Assembly: GCF_004359545.1 (NCBI RefSeq)
Contig: NZ_SCWB01000015.1
Coordinates: forward strand, 1-64,000
From: Macrococcus lamae
GTDB taxonomy: Bacteria; Bacillota; Bacilli; Staphylococcales; Staphylococcaceae
Direction of reading: 5' to 3'
DNA length: 64,000 nucleotides
Shown here: one piece after another, positions 32,425 through 44,434 of the stretch
How the letters are laid out: each line of letters starts with the position of its first letter
How positions within the stretch are numbered: the stretch's first letter is position 1
Made by a program: the position numbers and the translations under genes
Notes under the pieces: generated by a model
What the model saw: the letters and a program-made list of their open reading frames with translations, nothing else
Databases searched by the model: none
What the model was told of the DNA's origin: nothing

Positions 32425-33511
32425 TTATGACACTCCCTTTATTTTCGTTCATCATCTGAATAAAATCATCGAATAAGTAGTTTGGATCGTGCGGACCAGG
32501 ACTTGCTTCCGGGTGATACTGAACTGAGAACGCCGGCAGTTCTTTATGACGCAGACCTTCTACCGTGCCGTCATTCAGTGCAACGTGCGTGATCTCGAGG
32601 TCTGTCTCTTTAACAGTCTCAGGGTCGACAGAGTAACCGTGGTTCTGCGATGTGATTTCAATCTTACCTGTTGCAAGATTCTTGACCGGATGATTCGCAC
32701 CGCGGTGACCAAATTTCATCTTAAATGTCGTTGCACCGCATGCAAGTGCAAAGAGCTGGTGGCCGAGACAGATACCGAAGAACGGCACTTTACCAAGGAT
32801 GCCTTTGATCATCTCGATACCGTCCTGTACGACTTCCGGATTACCCGGGCCGTTTGACAGCATGACGCCGTCCGGACGAAGACGCAGAATCTCTTCCGCC
32901 GTCGAATTCCACGGCATCACTGTGACGTCACAGCCACGGAGATTCAGCTCGCGGACGATGTTCTCTTTTTTACCAAAGTCGATTAAGACGACGCGCAGGT
33001 CATTACCTGTTGAGACATAAGCAGTCTTAGTCGATACCTGCTCGACTTCATCCGTACGGAATTCAGCTGTCTTGAGGTCTGCAATCGCCTGGTCAACGTC
33101 CACTTCCTCATTGACGAACGCTGCTTTTAACACACCGTGTTGACGGATAATACGTGTCAGCTTACGTGTGTCAATCCCGTCAATTCCTGGAATATCATAG
33201 TTCTTCAAAGTCGCGTCAAGCGACGCCATATTGCGGAAGTTACTCGGCATTTCACATGCCTCGCGGACAACCATTCCTTTCAGTGAAGGTGTCAGCGTCT
33301 CATAGTCGTCACGGTTGATACCATAGTTACCGATGAGCGGATAAGTGAACGTGATAATCTGACCTGTATATGACGGATCTGATAATGTCTCCTGATAACC
33401 TGTCATCGCCGTATTGAATACGATCTCACCCTGTGTCTCCTTGTCGCTGCCGAAGCGGTATCCTTTAAAAATGGTGCCGTCCTCTAAAACTAGAAATCTC
33501 TGTTTACGCAT
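32417..33511 (-). CDS. carA: Carbamoyl-phosphate synthase small subunit (glutaminase)
   Basis: Hydrolyses glutamine and channels ammonia to CarB. The class I amidotransferase site is intact: [14 protein letters not shown] with the nucleophile cysteine and [12 protein letters not shown] with catalytic His/Glu. The start at 33511 ([12 protein letters not shown], 364 residues) has GAGGGACAAC upstream; an ATG 7 codons earlier is less well spaced. The start overlaps the end of pyrC by 8 bases. GC content is raised (58% over 32881-32940 by hand count). Confidence 0.96.
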   Translation of the reverse strand: MRKQRFLVLEDGTIFKGYRFGSDKETQGEIVFNTAMTGYQETLSDPSYTGQIITFTYPLIGNYGINRDDYETLTPSLKGMVVREACEMPSNFRNMASLDATLKNYDIPGIDGIDTRKLTRIIRQHGVLKAAFVNEEVDVDQAIADLKTAEFRTDEVEQVSTKTAYVSTGNDLRVVLIDFGKKENIVRELNLRGCDVTVMPWNSTAEEILRLRPDGVMLSNGPGNPEVVQDGIEMIKGILGKVPFFGICLGHQLFALACGATTFKMKFGHRGANHPVKNLATGKIEITSQNHGYSVDPETVKETDLEITHVALNDGTVEGLRHKELPAFSVQYHPEASPGPHDPNYLFDDFIQMMNENKGSVING

Positions 33512-34784
33512 GTTGTCCCTCCTGATATGCAATTTGTCCTTTTGCTAATGTCAATGTCACATTACCGAATACTTTCTGGCCGATAAACGGTGTATTTGAG
33601 CTTTTAGACAGGAAATCGTCTGCCTTGATCTCGTATTCTTCGTCTAAGTTAATAACCGCGATATCTGCCGGTGCACCTACTTCAAGTCGACCGTATGGCA
33701 GTTTGAAGACGTCTGCCGGTTTTGTCGTTAAATACTCAACAAGCTGGTCAAGTGTCCAGTCGCCGTTCTTGACGAAGTGTGTATAAAGCAGCGGGAATGC
33801 TGTCTCACTGCCGACAATGCCGAACGGTGCTTTTGTCATCGGCTGATTTTTCTCATCAGCTGCGTGCGGTGCATGGTCCGTTGCGATAAAGTCAATCGTG
33901 CCATCAAGCAAAGCTTCAATCAATGCCTTCTGGTCTTCTTGAGAGCGGAGCGGTGGATTCATCTTTAGAATCGCATCATCTTCAGTGATGGCGTTTTCGT
34001 TCAGCAGTAAGTGGTGCGGTGTCACTTCAGCTGTCACTTTGATACCTGCAGCTTTAGCATCGCGGATCGCTCTGATGCTCTGGATGCTTGAGACGTGACA
34101 GACATGGTAATGACAATCTGCCGCTTCAGCAAGGAGTACATCACGCGCAATCTGTACTGCTTCACATATGCTCGGAATACCCGGAATACCGAGTTCTTTT
34201 GACACTTTTCCTTCGTGCATCGCACCGCCATAGATGAGTGAATTATCTTCGCAGTGTGCAACGATCGCCATATCAAGCTTCGCTGCATGCTGCATCGCTT
34301 CGTACATAACAGAAGCTGTCTGTACGCCAACACCGTCATCAGTGAACGCAAATGCGCCGTGTTCTTTCAGCGCTGCGAAGTCGACTAAGTTCTCACCTAA
34401 CTGACGTTCAGTGATGGAAGCATAAGGGAGTACTCTGACGACTGCGTTATCTTCAATTGTCTTGTTCAGCTTATCTAGGTTTTCAACTGTATCAGGGACA
34501 GGACGTGTATTCGGCATCGGGCATACTGTCGTGAAACCGCCACGTGCTGCTGCCTTCGTTCCAGTCTCAATTGTCTCTTTATGTTCACCGCCCGGTTCAC
34601 GTAGATGCACATGGACATCGATAAAGCCTGCTGATACGAACTGTCCGTTCAGGTCGATGATCTCACTGTTGTAGACATTTAATTTTTCACCCATCTCTAT
34701 GACTTTGCCGTCCTCTATTCTGATATCGCGTTTAACGAGTTCCCCGTCAACTAATATTTTGCCACCACGTAATAATGTACTCAT
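33504..34784 (-). CDS. pyrC: Dihydroorotase
   Basis: Zinc amidohydrolase that closes carbamoyl-aspartate to dihydroorotate. Metal-binding [10 protein letters not shown] near the N-terminus, VAHCED, and the catalytic ATDHAPH motif identify it. The 426-residue length fits the long type I bacterial form usual in Firmicutes. It is 1 base from pyrB and overlaps carA. AGGAGAG precedes the start. Confidence 0.96.
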   Translation of the reverse strand: MSTLLRGGKILVDGELVKRDIRIEDGKVIEMGEKLNVYNSEIIDLNGQFVSAGFIDVHVHLREPGGEHKETIETGTKAAARGGFTTVCPMPNTRPVPDTVENLDKLNKTIEDNAVVRVLPYASITERQLGENLVDFAALKEHGAFAFTDDGVGVQTASVMYEAMQHAAKLDMAIVAHCEDNSLIYGGAMHEGKVSKELGIPGIPSICEAVQIARDVLLAEAADCHYHVCHVSSIQSIRAIRDAKAAGIKVTAEVTPHHLLLNENAITEDDAILKMNPPLRSQEDQKALIEALLDGTIDFIATDHAPHAADEKNQPMTKAPFGIVGSETAFPLLYTHFVKNGDWTLDQLVEYLTTKPADVFKLPYGRLEVGAPADIAVINLDEEYEIKADDFLSKSSNTPFIGQKVFGNVTLTLAKGQIAYQEGQHA

Positions 34785-34785
34785 C

Positions 34786-36991
<2,206 letters not shown>

Positions 36992-37004
36992 TTTCTCTTC
37001 TCCT

Positions 37005-37095
37005 CATCAAAAAAAGTCTCTTTGCGTATGCAAAGAGACTTTAAGTAGTTTCCACTTAATGGCCCTTTGCCGGTCTCTCGTACCGATTTAAAAGG
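37005..37095 (-). promoter_or_regulatory. PyrR-type attenuator between pyrR and pyrP
   Basis: The terminator has a perfect 13-bp stem (37013-37025 with 37030-37042) and a U run before the pyrP SD. Upstream in the RNA, at about 37050-37095, a stem-loop of CCUUU/AAAGG and CGGU/ACCG arms carries a GAGAG loop, the shape of a PyrR binding loop. It departs from the ARUCCNGNGAGGYU consensus. A UUAAGUGGAAACUACUUAA segment between them may belong to the antiterminator. Confidence 0.8.
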
Positions 37096-37097
37096 TT

Positions 37098-37622
37098 CTA
37101 TTTAATATATACTTGTGTTTTCTCATCCACTTCGTCAAGCATGACAACAATTTCTTCTGTCAGGGCTGTCGGAATATTCTTCCCGATATAATCTGCTCTT
37201 ATCGGAAGCTCACGATGCCCGCGGTCGACAAGCGTTGCCAGACTGATGCGTTTCGGACGAACTTTGTCAAGAATCGCATCAAGAGATGCACGCACTGTGC
37301 GACCTGTGTATAGTACGTCATCAACAATCACAACATGCTTGTTATTCAAGTCTGCCTCGATGATATAGGCTTGTTCTTCTACTGCGTCCCGAATAGCAAT
37401 ATCATCGCGGTACGCAGTGACGTCAAGTACTCCAGTCGGCACAACGACTCCTTCAATCTTCTCGATTTTCTGCTGGATTCGATTCGCCAGATATATACCT
37501 CGCGTACGAATACCGAGCAATGTCAGATCCGCTGTTCCTTTATTATTCTCTAATATTTCATGAGCGATACGTGTCAGAGTTCTGTCGATTGCCTTATCAT
37601 CCAAAATCACTCTTTTTTCCAT
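37098..37622 (-). CDS. pyrR: Bifunctional pyr operon attenuator and uracil phosphoribosyltransferase PyrR
   Basis: Binds pyr mRNA leaders when UMP is abundant and promotes termination; it also has weak uracil phosphoribosyltransferase activity. The PRPP motif [13 protein letters not shown] and the RNA-binding family features are seen in 174 residues. It is the first gene of the operon and sits between two of its own target leaders. AGGAGG 5 nt upstream supports the start. Confidence 0.96.
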   Translation of the reverse strand: MEKRVILDDKAIDRTLTRIAHEILENNKGTADLTLLGIRTRGIYLANRIQQKIEKIEGVVVPTGVLDVTAYRDDIAIRDAVEEQAYIIEADLNNKHVVIVDDVLYTGRTVRASLDAILDKVRPKRISLATLVDRGHRELPIRADYIGKNIPTALTEEIVVMLDEVDEKTQVYIK

Positions 37623-37635
37623 TTTGTCCTCCTAA

Positions 37636-37700
37636 AAAACCTCACGTCTAATAGACGTGAGGTTTTCCCGCTCAACGCCTTTTAAGCCTCTCTGGACTTA
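37636..37700 (-). promoter_or_regulatory. PyrR-dependent attenuator in the pyrR leader
   Basis: The RNA sequence complementary to 37685-37698 matches the PyrR consensus ARUCCNGNGAGGYU at every position (AGUCCAGAGAGGCU). It is enclosed by GCUUUU/AAAAGGC arms. Downstream, a perfect 15-base inverted repeat (37636-37650 with 37652-37666) followed by U's is the terminator. With UMP-bound PyrR the anti-antiterminator is stabilised and the operon stops here. Confidence 0.93.
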
Positions 37701-37729
37701 GTTAAAAGCAACGTGATTAAGTTACTTAA

Positions 37730-37757
37730 ATAGTATCATAACGAATGAATTTGTCAA
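37730..37757 (-). promoter_or_regulatory. Probable sigma-A promoter of the pyr operon
   Basis: On the minus strand, TTGACA (37752-37757) and TACTAT (37730-37735) are separated by 16 bases. They lie 30 bases upstream of the PyrR binding loop, as expected for a promoter that starts the attenuated leader. A TATGAT overlapping the -10 is an alternative box with worse spacing. Confidence 0.7.
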
Positions 37758-37771
37758 TGATGCGTAAGATA

Positions 37772-38677
37772 TTATTTGCGGAGTTTTCGAATCAGTTCTT
37801 CAAAATACTCAGGAAGCGGTGCTGTACGTTCAATATATTCTCTGGTCACCGGATGCGTAAAACCAATGACTCCGGCATGCAGTGCCTGACCACCGATATC
37901 AAGTGTCTTTTTAGGACCGTATTTCGGATCTCCTGCTAAAGGAAAGCCAATATGCTTCATATGCACACGGATCTGATGTGTACGACCTGTTTCGAGCTGA
38001 CATTCTACAAGTGAATATTTATCAAATGTATCAAGCACATTGAAATGTGTCACCGCTTCTTTACCATTATCCTGCACTGCCATCTCCTGACGGTCTTTCG
38101 GATTACGTCCGATTGGCGCATCGATTGTTCCGAATTCATGTGGAATGACACCATGTACAAGAGCTGTGTATTTACGTGTCACTGTTTTATCGACTAGCTG
38201 GTCTACGAGTCCTCGATGAGCAATATCATTTTTCGCAATCATAAGAAGACCAGAAGTATCTTTATCAATACGATGAACGATACCCGGGCGAATTTCGCCG
38301 TTAATACCTGACAAGTCCTTAATGGCATACATCAGTCCATTGACTAATGTACCATTCGGATGACCTGGTGCCGGATGCACAACCATTCCCTTTGGCTTAT
38401 AGACAATCGCCACGTCTTTATCCTCATAATATATTTCTATGTTTAAATCTTCAGCCACTAGATCTACTTCTTCTACTGGTTTTTCTGTAACGATAATCTC
38501 ATCATTCAGCCGCAATTTGTAATTGGCTTTAACAACCTTACCATTGACCTGGACAAGCTCATGCTTAATCCAGTCCTGAATCTGGTTACGTGACCAGTCA
38601 GCATTCATGTCTGTCAAGTACTTATCAATCCGCTGACCGGTTTCTTCTTCTAATATTTCAAAGTTATATGTCTGCAT
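37772..38677 (-). CDS. rluD: RluD-family 23S rRNA pseudouridine synthase
   Basis: Converts uridines to pseudouridine in 23S rRNA. An N-terminal S4 RNA-binding domain (about 10-75) precedes the catalytic domain with VHRIDKDTSGLLMIAK, whose aspartate is the catalytic residue, and RTHQIRVHMKHIGFPLAGD. The start at 38677 (MQTYNFEIL, 301 residues) has AAGGAGAA upstream and overlaps the end of lspA by 14 bases; an ATG 7 codons earlier lacks an SD. The lspA-rluD pairing just upstream of pyrR is common in Firmicutes. Confidence 0.94.
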   Translation of the reverse strand: MQTYNFEILEEETGQRIDKYLTDMNADWSRNQIQDWIKHELVQVNGKVVKANYKLRLNDEIIVTEKPVEEVDLVAEDLNIEIYYEDKDVAIVYKPKGMVVHPAPGHPNGTLVNGLMYAIKDLSGINGEIRPGIVHRIDKDTSGLLMIAKNDIAHRGLVDQLVDKTVTRKYTALVHGVIPHEFGTIDAPIGRNPKDRQEMAVQDNGKEAVTHFNVLDTFDKYSLVECQLETGRTHQIRVHMKHIGFPLAGDPKYGPKKTLDIGGQALHAGVIGFTHPVTREYIERTAPLPEYFEELIRKLRK

Positions 38678-39155
38678 GCTTTTTCTCCTTATTCTCATTC
38701 ACTAATATTTCATAGAGCAATACGATCACACCGATTGTCAGGCAGGAATCTGCGATATTAAAAATCGGAAAGTCATAGTTGATAATCTTCGTATCGATGA
38801 AATCAACGACACTTCCTCTGAACAGACGGTCAATAAAGTTGCCGACAGCACCGGCAAATATAAGCGTTAAACCGAGCTGCATCACTGGCTTAAAGGCCGC
38901 ATCCTGCTTAAAGAAATACAGTATTGCCAGCAGCACAATAACCGTAATGATATAAAAGAATATCATCTGATTCTGCAGCATCCCCCATGCAGCACCGTTA
39001 TTACGATGTGACGTTATTTCTAAGATATTTCCGATAACAGAGAATGAGTCTCCTACATTCATTGTTTTAACGATTATCCATTTTGACAGCTGATCCATTA
39101 TAATCAAAAAAAGACCGATAGGAATCATCACTGACAAGTTATACTTTTTATTCAT
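38664..39155 (-). CDS. lspA: Lipoprotein signal peptidase (signal peptidase II)
   Basis: Membrane aspartic protease that cleaves signal peptides from lipoproteins. The 163 residues form four hydrophobic spans. The two catalytic aspartates lie in VGNFIDRLFRGSVVDFID, and the N-terminal QLSKW and the RNNGAAWG motif are conserved. GGAGTGAGAAC precedes the ATG. The A/T-rich gap of 39156-39250 should hold its promoter, as the ileS terminator lies beyond it. Confidence 0.95.
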   Translation of the reverse strand: MNKKYNLSVMIPIGLFLIIMDQLSKWIIVKTMNVGDSFSVIGNILEITSHRNNGAAWGMLQNQMIFFYIITVIVLLAILYFFKQDAAFKPVMQLGLTLIFAGAVGNFIDRLFRGSVVDFIDTKIINYDFPIFNIADSCLTIGVIVLLYEILVNENKEKKHADI

Positions 39156-39250
39156 GTTCTCACTCCAATCTTTTCTAGTTTATCACATTTCAAAATAATC
39201 GTCTTTATTTTTAAGTTTACATAATATAATTATTAATATAATTTCTAATA

Positions 39251-39281
39251 AAAAAACCATCCAAGTCAATGGATGGTTTCA
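39251..39281 (-). terminator. Intrinsic terminator after ileS
   Basis: A perfect 10-bp stem (39254-39263 with 39270-39279) with a 6-base loop is followed by U's on the minus strand, 13 bases after the ileS stop. Confidence 0.85.
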
Positions 39282-39292
39282 TTTCATTAAAA

Positions 39293-42022
39293 TTAATCAG
39301 CCTGTAGTACATTCTGACAGCGCGGACATAATTTATCCTCATTGATTTCTGTTGAGAAATTCCAGCAGCGCTCGCATTTTTCTCCGTCTGCCTTGTCTAC
39401 AGCAACAGTCGTCAGTTCATAAGCTTTTCCTGTTTCAACTGTCACTACTTCAGCCTGCGAGGTGATAAACAACTGATTTAAATTGTTAAATGATTCAAGC
39501 AGTGCTCGGTCTTCAGTGTTTTGTGCGAAAATCTGCACTTTTGCTTCAAGTGATTTCCCGATGACTTTTGCGTTACGTGCTTCTTCCAGTGCTTTCAGTA
39601 CATCATCACGCAGCAGAAGGAATCGTTCCCACTTCGCTATCAATGCTGAGTCCACTTCTTTTGTTTCCGGCATATCTGTTAAATGAACACTGTCTTCTTT
39701 TACGTGAGGTGTATGGCTCCATACTTCCTCTGCTGTATGCGGCAGCACTGGTGCCAGCACCTTATTGACCGAAGTTAGTACTTCATAGAGAACAGTCTGC
39801 ATACTGCGGCGCACGTGTGAGTTCTGTCCTTCAATATACAATATATCCTTACCATAATCTAAATAGAAATTACTCAGTTCAACATTGATGAAGTTCTGAA
39901 GTTCCTGGTAGATGAACAGATAATCATGATTTTCATAATGAATATGTGCTTGATTAACAAAAGTATAAAGACGATTCAGCACGTACTGATCCACTTCTGT
40001 TAGATCTTCGTAAGCAACTGCATCGGTTTCTGGATTAAAATCTGAAACATTGCCGAGTAAGAAACGGTAAGTATTACGGATTTTACGATATACTTCTGAC
40101 ACTTGTTTTAAAATATCGTCAGAAATACGAACGTCCGCTAAGTAATCGACAGACATCACCCAGAGACGGATAATATCGGCACCCATCTGCTTGACGACCT
40201 TCTCAGGTAAGATAGTGTTACCGAGTGACTTACTCATCTTACGACCTTCGCCGTCCATGACAAAACCATGGGACAAGAGCTTTTTGTAAGGTGATTTTCC
40301 GCGCGTTGCTACAGCCGTTGTAATAGATGAGTTGAACCAGCCGCGATATTGGTCGGATCCTTCGAAGTACAAGTCTGCCGGAAACGTGAGTTCCGGGCGT
40401 GCTTCTAAAACACCTCGGTGTGACGATCCTGAATCGAACCACACATCCATGATATCTGTTTCTTTAGTGAACGTTCCGTTCGGGCTGCCGGCATGTGTAT
40501 AGCCTTCAGGCAATAAATCCTTCGCTTCTCTTTCGTACCAGACGTTTGATCCGAATTCTTCAAATAACTGAGCTACATGTTCAATCGTCACTTCTTCCAT
40601 AATGATATCGCCGTTCTCAGCGTAGAAGACAGGCAGCGGTACGCCCCATGCGCGTTGACGCGAGATAACCCAGTCACCGCGGTCACGGATCATGTTGTAA
40701 ATACGTGTTTTACCCCAGTTTACTTTGAATTCTGTCTCTTCAATTGCATTTAGTATATCCTGACGGACTTTATTGATTGAAGCAAACCACTGAGGCGTTG
40801 CCCGGAAGATAACGGGTTTCTTCGTACGCCAGTCATGTGGATAGGAGTGAGTGAAAAATTCAAGTTTGAGCAGTGCATCGACAGATTCAAGTTTTTCAGT
40901 GATGACTTTATTCGCTTTATCATAGAATAATCCTTCGAATTCCCCAGCTTCAGCAGTAAATACACCTTTGTCATCGATTGGTGAAATAACTGGCAGATCA
41001 TACCTCTGACCGACGATAAAGTCATCTTCACCGTGACCTGGAGCTGTATGGACACAACCTGTCCCTGCATCTGTTGTAACGTGGTCTCCTAAAATAACAA
41101 GTGACTCCCGGTCGAGGAATGGATGCTGTGTTGTAATTCTTTCTAGTTCAGTACCTTTAAACGTTTTCTCGATTGTGACGCTGTCTTTATTCCAGCCGAC
41201 AGCTTCACATACAGAGTCGAGCAGCGCCTCTGCAACGATATATGACGTGCCTTCCACGTTGACTTGAACATAGTTCAGTTCAGCATTCACTGCAATCGCA
41301 ACGTTTGCTGGCAGCGTCCATGGTGTTGTCGTCCAGATAACGAATTTAACACCACTATCTACAATACCTTTTCCGTCCTTCGTGTTAAAGGACACGTAAA
41401 TCGACGGAGATACTTTATCCTGATATTCAATTTCAGCTTCGGCAAGAGAAGATTCACTTGATGGAGACCAGTAGACCGGCTTTTTCCCTTTATAGATATA
41501 GCCTTTTTTCGCCATATCCCCGAATAATCTGATCTGTTCTGCCTCGAATTTCTCCTGCAGCGTAATATATGGATTTTCAAAGTCGCCGTTCACGCCAAGA
41601 CGTTTAAAGTCGGCTTTCTGCATTTCGACCTGCTCAAGTGCAAACTGTTTACAAAGTTCACGGAATTCAGCAACAGACATCTCTTTACGGTTGACGCCTT
41701 TTTTAGTCAGTGCCTGCTCAATAGGCAGGCCATGTGTATCCCAGCCCGGTACATAGGGAGTATAGTAACCGGTCATGGCTTTATAGCGGTTAATGAAGTC
41801 TTTGATAATTTTATTAAGCGCATGACCCATATGAATCTGACCATTGGCATAAGGAGGACCGTCGTGCAATGTATAAGTCGGCTTGCCCTCATTTTTCTCG
41901 AGCAATTTGTGATACAGGTCTTTCTCATCCCATGCCGCCTGAATTTGCGGTTCTTTATTGGGCAGGCCGCCACGCATAGGAAAATCTGTTTTAGGCATCA
42001 GTAAAGTATCTTTATAATCCAT
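39293..42022 (-). CDS. ileS: Isoleucyl-tRNA synthetase
   Basis: Class I synthetase charging tRNA-Ile. The 909 residues have the HIGH motif as HMGH (64-67), KMSKS in [10 protein letters not shown], an editing domain between them and a C-terminal zinc site of two CxxC pairs (CERC and CPRC). Length and zinc tail match the bacterial type typical of staphylococci, which is sensitive to mupirocin, rather than the resistant eukaryote-like type. Expression is controlled by a T-box leader directly upstream. GGAGATGAG precedes the ATG. Confidence 0.97.
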   Translation of the reverse strand: MDYKDTLLMPKTDFPMRGGLPNKEPQIQAAWDEKDLYHKLLEKNEGKPTYTLHDGPPYANGQIHMGHALNKIIKDFINRYKAMTGYYTPYVPGWDTHGLPIEQALTKKGVNRKEMSVAEFRELCKQFALEQVEMQKADFKRLGVNGDFENPYITLQEKFEAEQIRLFGDMAKKGYIYKGKKPVYWSPSSESSLAEAEIEYQDKVSPSIYVSFNTKDGKGIVDSGVKFVIWTTTPWTLPANVAIAVNAELNYVQVNVEGTSYIVAEALLDSVCEAVGWNKDSVTIEKTFKGTELERITTQHPFLDRESLVILGDHVTTDAGTGCVHTAPGHGEDDFIVGQRYDLPVISPIDDKGVFTAEAGEFEGLFYDKANKVITEKLESVDALLKLEFFTHSYPHDWRTKKPVIFRATPQWFASINKVRQDILNAIEETEFKVNWGKTRIYNMIRDRGDWVISRQRAWGVPLPVFYAENGDIIMEEVTIEHVAQLFEEFGSNVWYEREAKDLLPEGYTHAGSPNGTFTKETDIMDVWFDSGSSHRGVLEARPELTFPADLYFEGSDQYRGWFNSSITTAVATRGKSPYKKLLSHGFVMDGEGRKMSKSLGNTILPEKVVKQMGADIIRLWVMSVDYLADVRISDDILKQVSEVYRKIRNTYRFLLGNVSDFNPETDAVAYEDLTEVDQYVLNRLYTFVNQAHIHYENHDYLFIYQELQNFINVELSNFYLDYGKDILYIEGQNSHVRRSMQTVLYEVLTSVNKVLAPVLPHTAEEVWSHTPHVKEDSVHLTDMPETKEVDSALIAKWERFLLLRDDVLKALEEARNAKVIGKSLEAKVQIFAQNTEDRALLESFNNLNQLFITSQAEVVTVETGKAYELTTVAVDKADGEKCERCWNFSTEINEDKLCPRCQNVLQAD

Positions 42023-42029
42023 TTTCTCA

Positions 42030-42240
42030 TCTCCATTTTTTAAGAATAAAAAAAGAACGCTAAACTAAGTTACAAGGACGAATCGCTCCGCGGTACCACC
42101 TTGTTTAACTCAAGTTAGAGTTCACTTCCTTACCTATTCAGCTGATTTACAGAGTGATACATTCACAGGTAGTATACTGACCTTCCACTGTCGTCAGCTC
42201 GCTGAAATACATTCTTTCCATGAAATGGCTCTGCTATTTA
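42030..42240 (-). promoter_or_regulatory. T-box riboswitch leader of ileS
   Basis: The RNA complementary to 42088-42102 reads AAGGUGGUACCGCGG, the T-box core that pairs with the uncharged tRNA CCA end. ACAAGG/CCUUGU around it forms the antiterminator arms. Upstream, an AGUA-containing stem I region is seen at about 42130-42215, with an AUC triplet near GAAUGUAUCACUC as the likely isoleucine specifier (inferred). A U run at the 3' end precedes ileS. The gap to divIVA is filled by this leader. Confidence 0.92.
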
Positions 42241-42244
42241 ACTA

Positions 42245-42763
42245 TTACTCTGATTCTACCTCATTTGAACGTGATTGTTCAATAGGTTTTGTTTCAAGAT
42301 CATAATTTAATAAGTAATCCCAGTCGTCATTCTTCAGTAAATCCAGCTGTGCTTCAACGAGCATGCTGAATCGGGCACGGAAAATTTTGGACTGACGCTT
42401 CATATCTTCAGTCTGAAAACTAATTTCACGAGCTTTCTGCATCGCATCGTTGACAATCTGATCAGCATGATTTTGTGCGTCTTTAATGATGACATCCGCC
42501 TGCATACCGGCAGCTGCCTTAATTTCGTCGCCCGCGCGCTGTGCTACAACAAGTGCTTCACCAATTGTATTCTCAACTGCACGGAAACGATTGATATTTT
42601 CTTCTTTGTCATCGATGAGGCGTTGCAGCATCGCTTTTTCTTCACGCTGTCTTTCAAGTTCATCGCTTAGTTCACGAAGATAGTCTCTTACTTCATTCTC
42701 GTTCAGCCCTTTATGGACTATATTGAACTGCTTCATTTCAATATCTCTTGGAGAATACTCCAT
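42245..42763 (-). CDS. divIVA: Cell division/polarity coiled-coil protein DivIVA
   Basis: Membrane-curvature-sensing scaffold at the septum and poles. The N-terminal lipid-binding segment (SPRDIEMKQFNIVHKGLNE) and the YLRELSDELERQ coiled coil are recognisable, with a second coiled coil after residue 60. I chose the ATG at 42763 (172 residues) because AGAGG is 8 nt upstream; a GTG three codons earlier is the alternative. It is the last gene of the sepF-ylmG-ylmH-divIVA group, followed by ileS with its own leader. Confidence 0.93.
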   Translation of the reverse strand: MEYSPRDIEMKQFNIVHKGLNENEVRDYLRELSDELERQREEKAMLQRLIDDKEENINRFRAVENTIGEALVVAQRAGDEIKAAAGMQADVIIKDAQNHADQIVNDAMQKAREISFQTEDMKRQSKIFRARFSMLVEAQLDLLKNDDWDYLLNYDLETKPIEQSRSNEVESE

Positions 42764-42775
42764 AGTGTTCACCTC

Positions 42776-43549
42776 TTAGTTAAATAATGTTTCTATTGTC
42801 ACTCTGATTTTATCTTTTTTCGTCCGGTCGCCGACATGAATAATTTTTGCACGACCATAACCTTTAATCGATAACAGATCCTGTTCTTCAACTGGGAAAC
42901 TCGTTTTAGTGATGATTGTATGATTTACTTTAACGTGTTCTGAATCAATCAGTTTCTGAGCTGTCGTACGAGATCTATTTGTCACCTGCTGAATAATATT
43001 ATCCAGTCTCAAACTTGATACAGTAGTCTGAAGCTGCACATAGTCTTCCTTAGATTGGATAAATTCTTTAAATGGAACTGCTATAAGCGATACTGTTGCT
43101 TTTTTAATGCGTGTTAATTCTAATATCATAAAAGATTCAAGCGGTTTTGTCAAAACAAACTGTATTTTATTACCAATTCTAATGTCGCCAAGCTGCTCTC
43201 TTTTAATTCCCGTCTGCATGATAGAACCAAGCAAATTTCGATGAGTCAAAGTGACAAACTTATCAGGATAATCGACTTCAAGCAGTGACATCTGATAGTC
43301 TTCTGTCGTCGGTTTAAAATAATCCGGACAAACAATGGCCCGACTGCGTTCCGCTTTGTCATCTCCACCGAATACATGAACTTCAAGTCCGGCAAACTGT
43401 TTTGCTGTCACTGTTAAAATATACTGCTCACGCGGATTGAGAAAATGAGTGAGTACAGGAGCATAGCTATTGTCTGCACGTTCACAAAACTGCATCATCT
43501 CCTTGACGGTCTCTTTTTCCTCATATCTGAAATGCTGTAATAAATTCAT
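42776..43549 (-). CDS. ylmH: YlmH, S4-domain RNA-binding protein
   Basis: RNA-binding protein of the division-cluster tail. The 257 residues end in an S4 domain (about 180-240: LDNIIQQVTNRSRTTAQKLI, then VKVNHTIITK). From recent Bacillus work, YlmH binds stalled 50S subunits and can help RqcH make alanine tails; whether it does so here is inference. A hairpin stands between ylmG and this gene, so its supply may be partly uncoupled from the division genes. AGGAGGCAGG precedes the ATG. Confidence 0.9.
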   Translation of the reverse strand: MNLLQHFRYEEKETVKEMMQFCERADNSYAPVLTHFLNPREQYILTVTAKQFAGLEVHVFGGDDKAERSRAIVCPDYFKPTTEDYQMSLLEVDYPDKFVTLTHRNLLGSIMQTGIKREQLGDIRIGNKIQFVLTKPLESFMILELTRIKKATVSLIAVPFKEFIQSKEDYVQLQTTVSSLRLDNIIQQVTNRSRTTAQKLIDSEHVKVNHTIITKTSFPVEEQDLLSIKGYGRAKIIHVGDRTKKDKIRVTIETLFN

Positions 43550-43575
43550 TCCTGCCTCCTCTTATACTATAAAAA

Positions 43576-43601
43576 AATAACCTCAATAAATTGAGATTAT
43601 T
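43576..43601 (-). terminator. Terminator-like hairpin between ylmG and ylmH
   Basis: An 11-bp stem with one mismatch (43576-43586 with 43591-43601) is followed by seven U on the minus strand. It lies within an otherwise continuous gene series and may reduce transcription into ylmH-divIVA. Confidence 0.6.
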
Positions 43602-43619
43602 GATCATTGTTAATTAATA

Positions 43620-43913
43620 TCAATGAAGCAAAGGCATGATAAACTGATAGAAAATAGCGATTAAACCGTTTCTAAACAAGTTAAATATAATGATTGCAAC
43701 AATAGGTGAAAAATCAAACATACCGAACGGCGGTATGATACGGCTAAAAATATCAAGATACGGTTCAACAATTTTGCCAAGCCATCTGCCGACAGCTGAT
43801 TCTCTTGCGCCAGGTAACCATGACATAAAAATATAGACAATCATAGCGTAAAAATAAACTTGGAGCAGAAATAAAATAAAATTAAAAATAGGTATGACAA
43901 TTTCCTGTGACAT
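43620..43913 (-). CDS. ylmG: YggT-family membrane protein YlmG
   Basis: Small membrane protein of 97 residues with two hydrophobic spans (about 8-30 and 65-90) and the family's SWLPGAR and EPYLDIFSRIIPPFGMFDFSP motifs. Homologues in bacteria and plastids sit beside division genes and are linked to membrane organisation; the exact role is not settled. It follows sepF by 8 bases with TAGGAGAA as SD. Confidence 0.93.
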   Translation of the reverse strand: MSQEIVIPIFNFILFLLQVYFYAMIVYIFMSWLPGARESAVGRWLGKIVEPYLDIFSRIIPPFGMFDFSPIVAIIIFNLFRNGLIAIFYQFIMPLLH

Positions 43914-43921
43914 GTTTTCTC

Positions 43922-44425
43922 CTAACTTTCTTCCATAGTTTCAGGTGCCTCCAGCATTTCTGTTATACTACCTGCAACTTCCACGTTGTCAGGTGTGCAC
44001 AGGAAAATATCCTGTCCGATACGCTGAATGTCTCCACCTATGGCATATACTGTTCCACTTAGAAAATCGATGATTCTTTTAGCAGATACTTTATCGATGC
44101 GCTGTAAATTCACAAGTGTCGCACGACGGTTTTTAAGCTCATCTGCGATATCCTGTGTATCAGAGAATACACGAGGCTCAAACAAGCAGACTTTAGAATT
44201 CGATTGAACATCTTGTTTTATATTGACAACATTAGGTTTAGTCACGATTTTTTTCTCCGTTGGTTTAAATGATTTTTTAGGTTCACTTTTAACAACTTTT
44301 TCCTGCACCATCTTCTTTTCTTCTTTCAGACGTGCATCACGTGTATCTTCACTGCTATATATCTCGTTATCATTTTCTTCATCTTCTACCACGAAAAATC
44401 CTTTGAAAACATCTTTGATTGCCAT
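43922..44425 (-). CDS. sepF: Cell division protein SepF
   Basis: FtsZ-binding protein that anchors and aligns Z-ring filaments. The 167 residues have an N-terminal amphipathic start ([11 protein letters not shown]), a charged variable linker (about 20-75), and the C-terminal SepF domain with [17 protein letters not shown] and the [16 protein letters not shown] core. It lies 9 bases after ylmE in the standard ftsZ-pgeF-ylmE-sepF order. AGGAGG precedes the ATG. Confidence 0.95.
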   Translation of the reverse strand: MAIKDVFKGFFVVEDEENDNEIYSSEDTRDARLKEEKKMVQEKVVKSEPKKSFKPTEKKIVTKPNVVNIKQDVQSNSKVCLFEPRVFSDTQDIADELKNRRATLVNLQRIDKVSAKRIIDFLSGTVYAIGGDIQRIGQDIFLCTPDNVEVAGSITEMLEAPETMEES

Positions 44426-44434
44426 AGTATCCTC

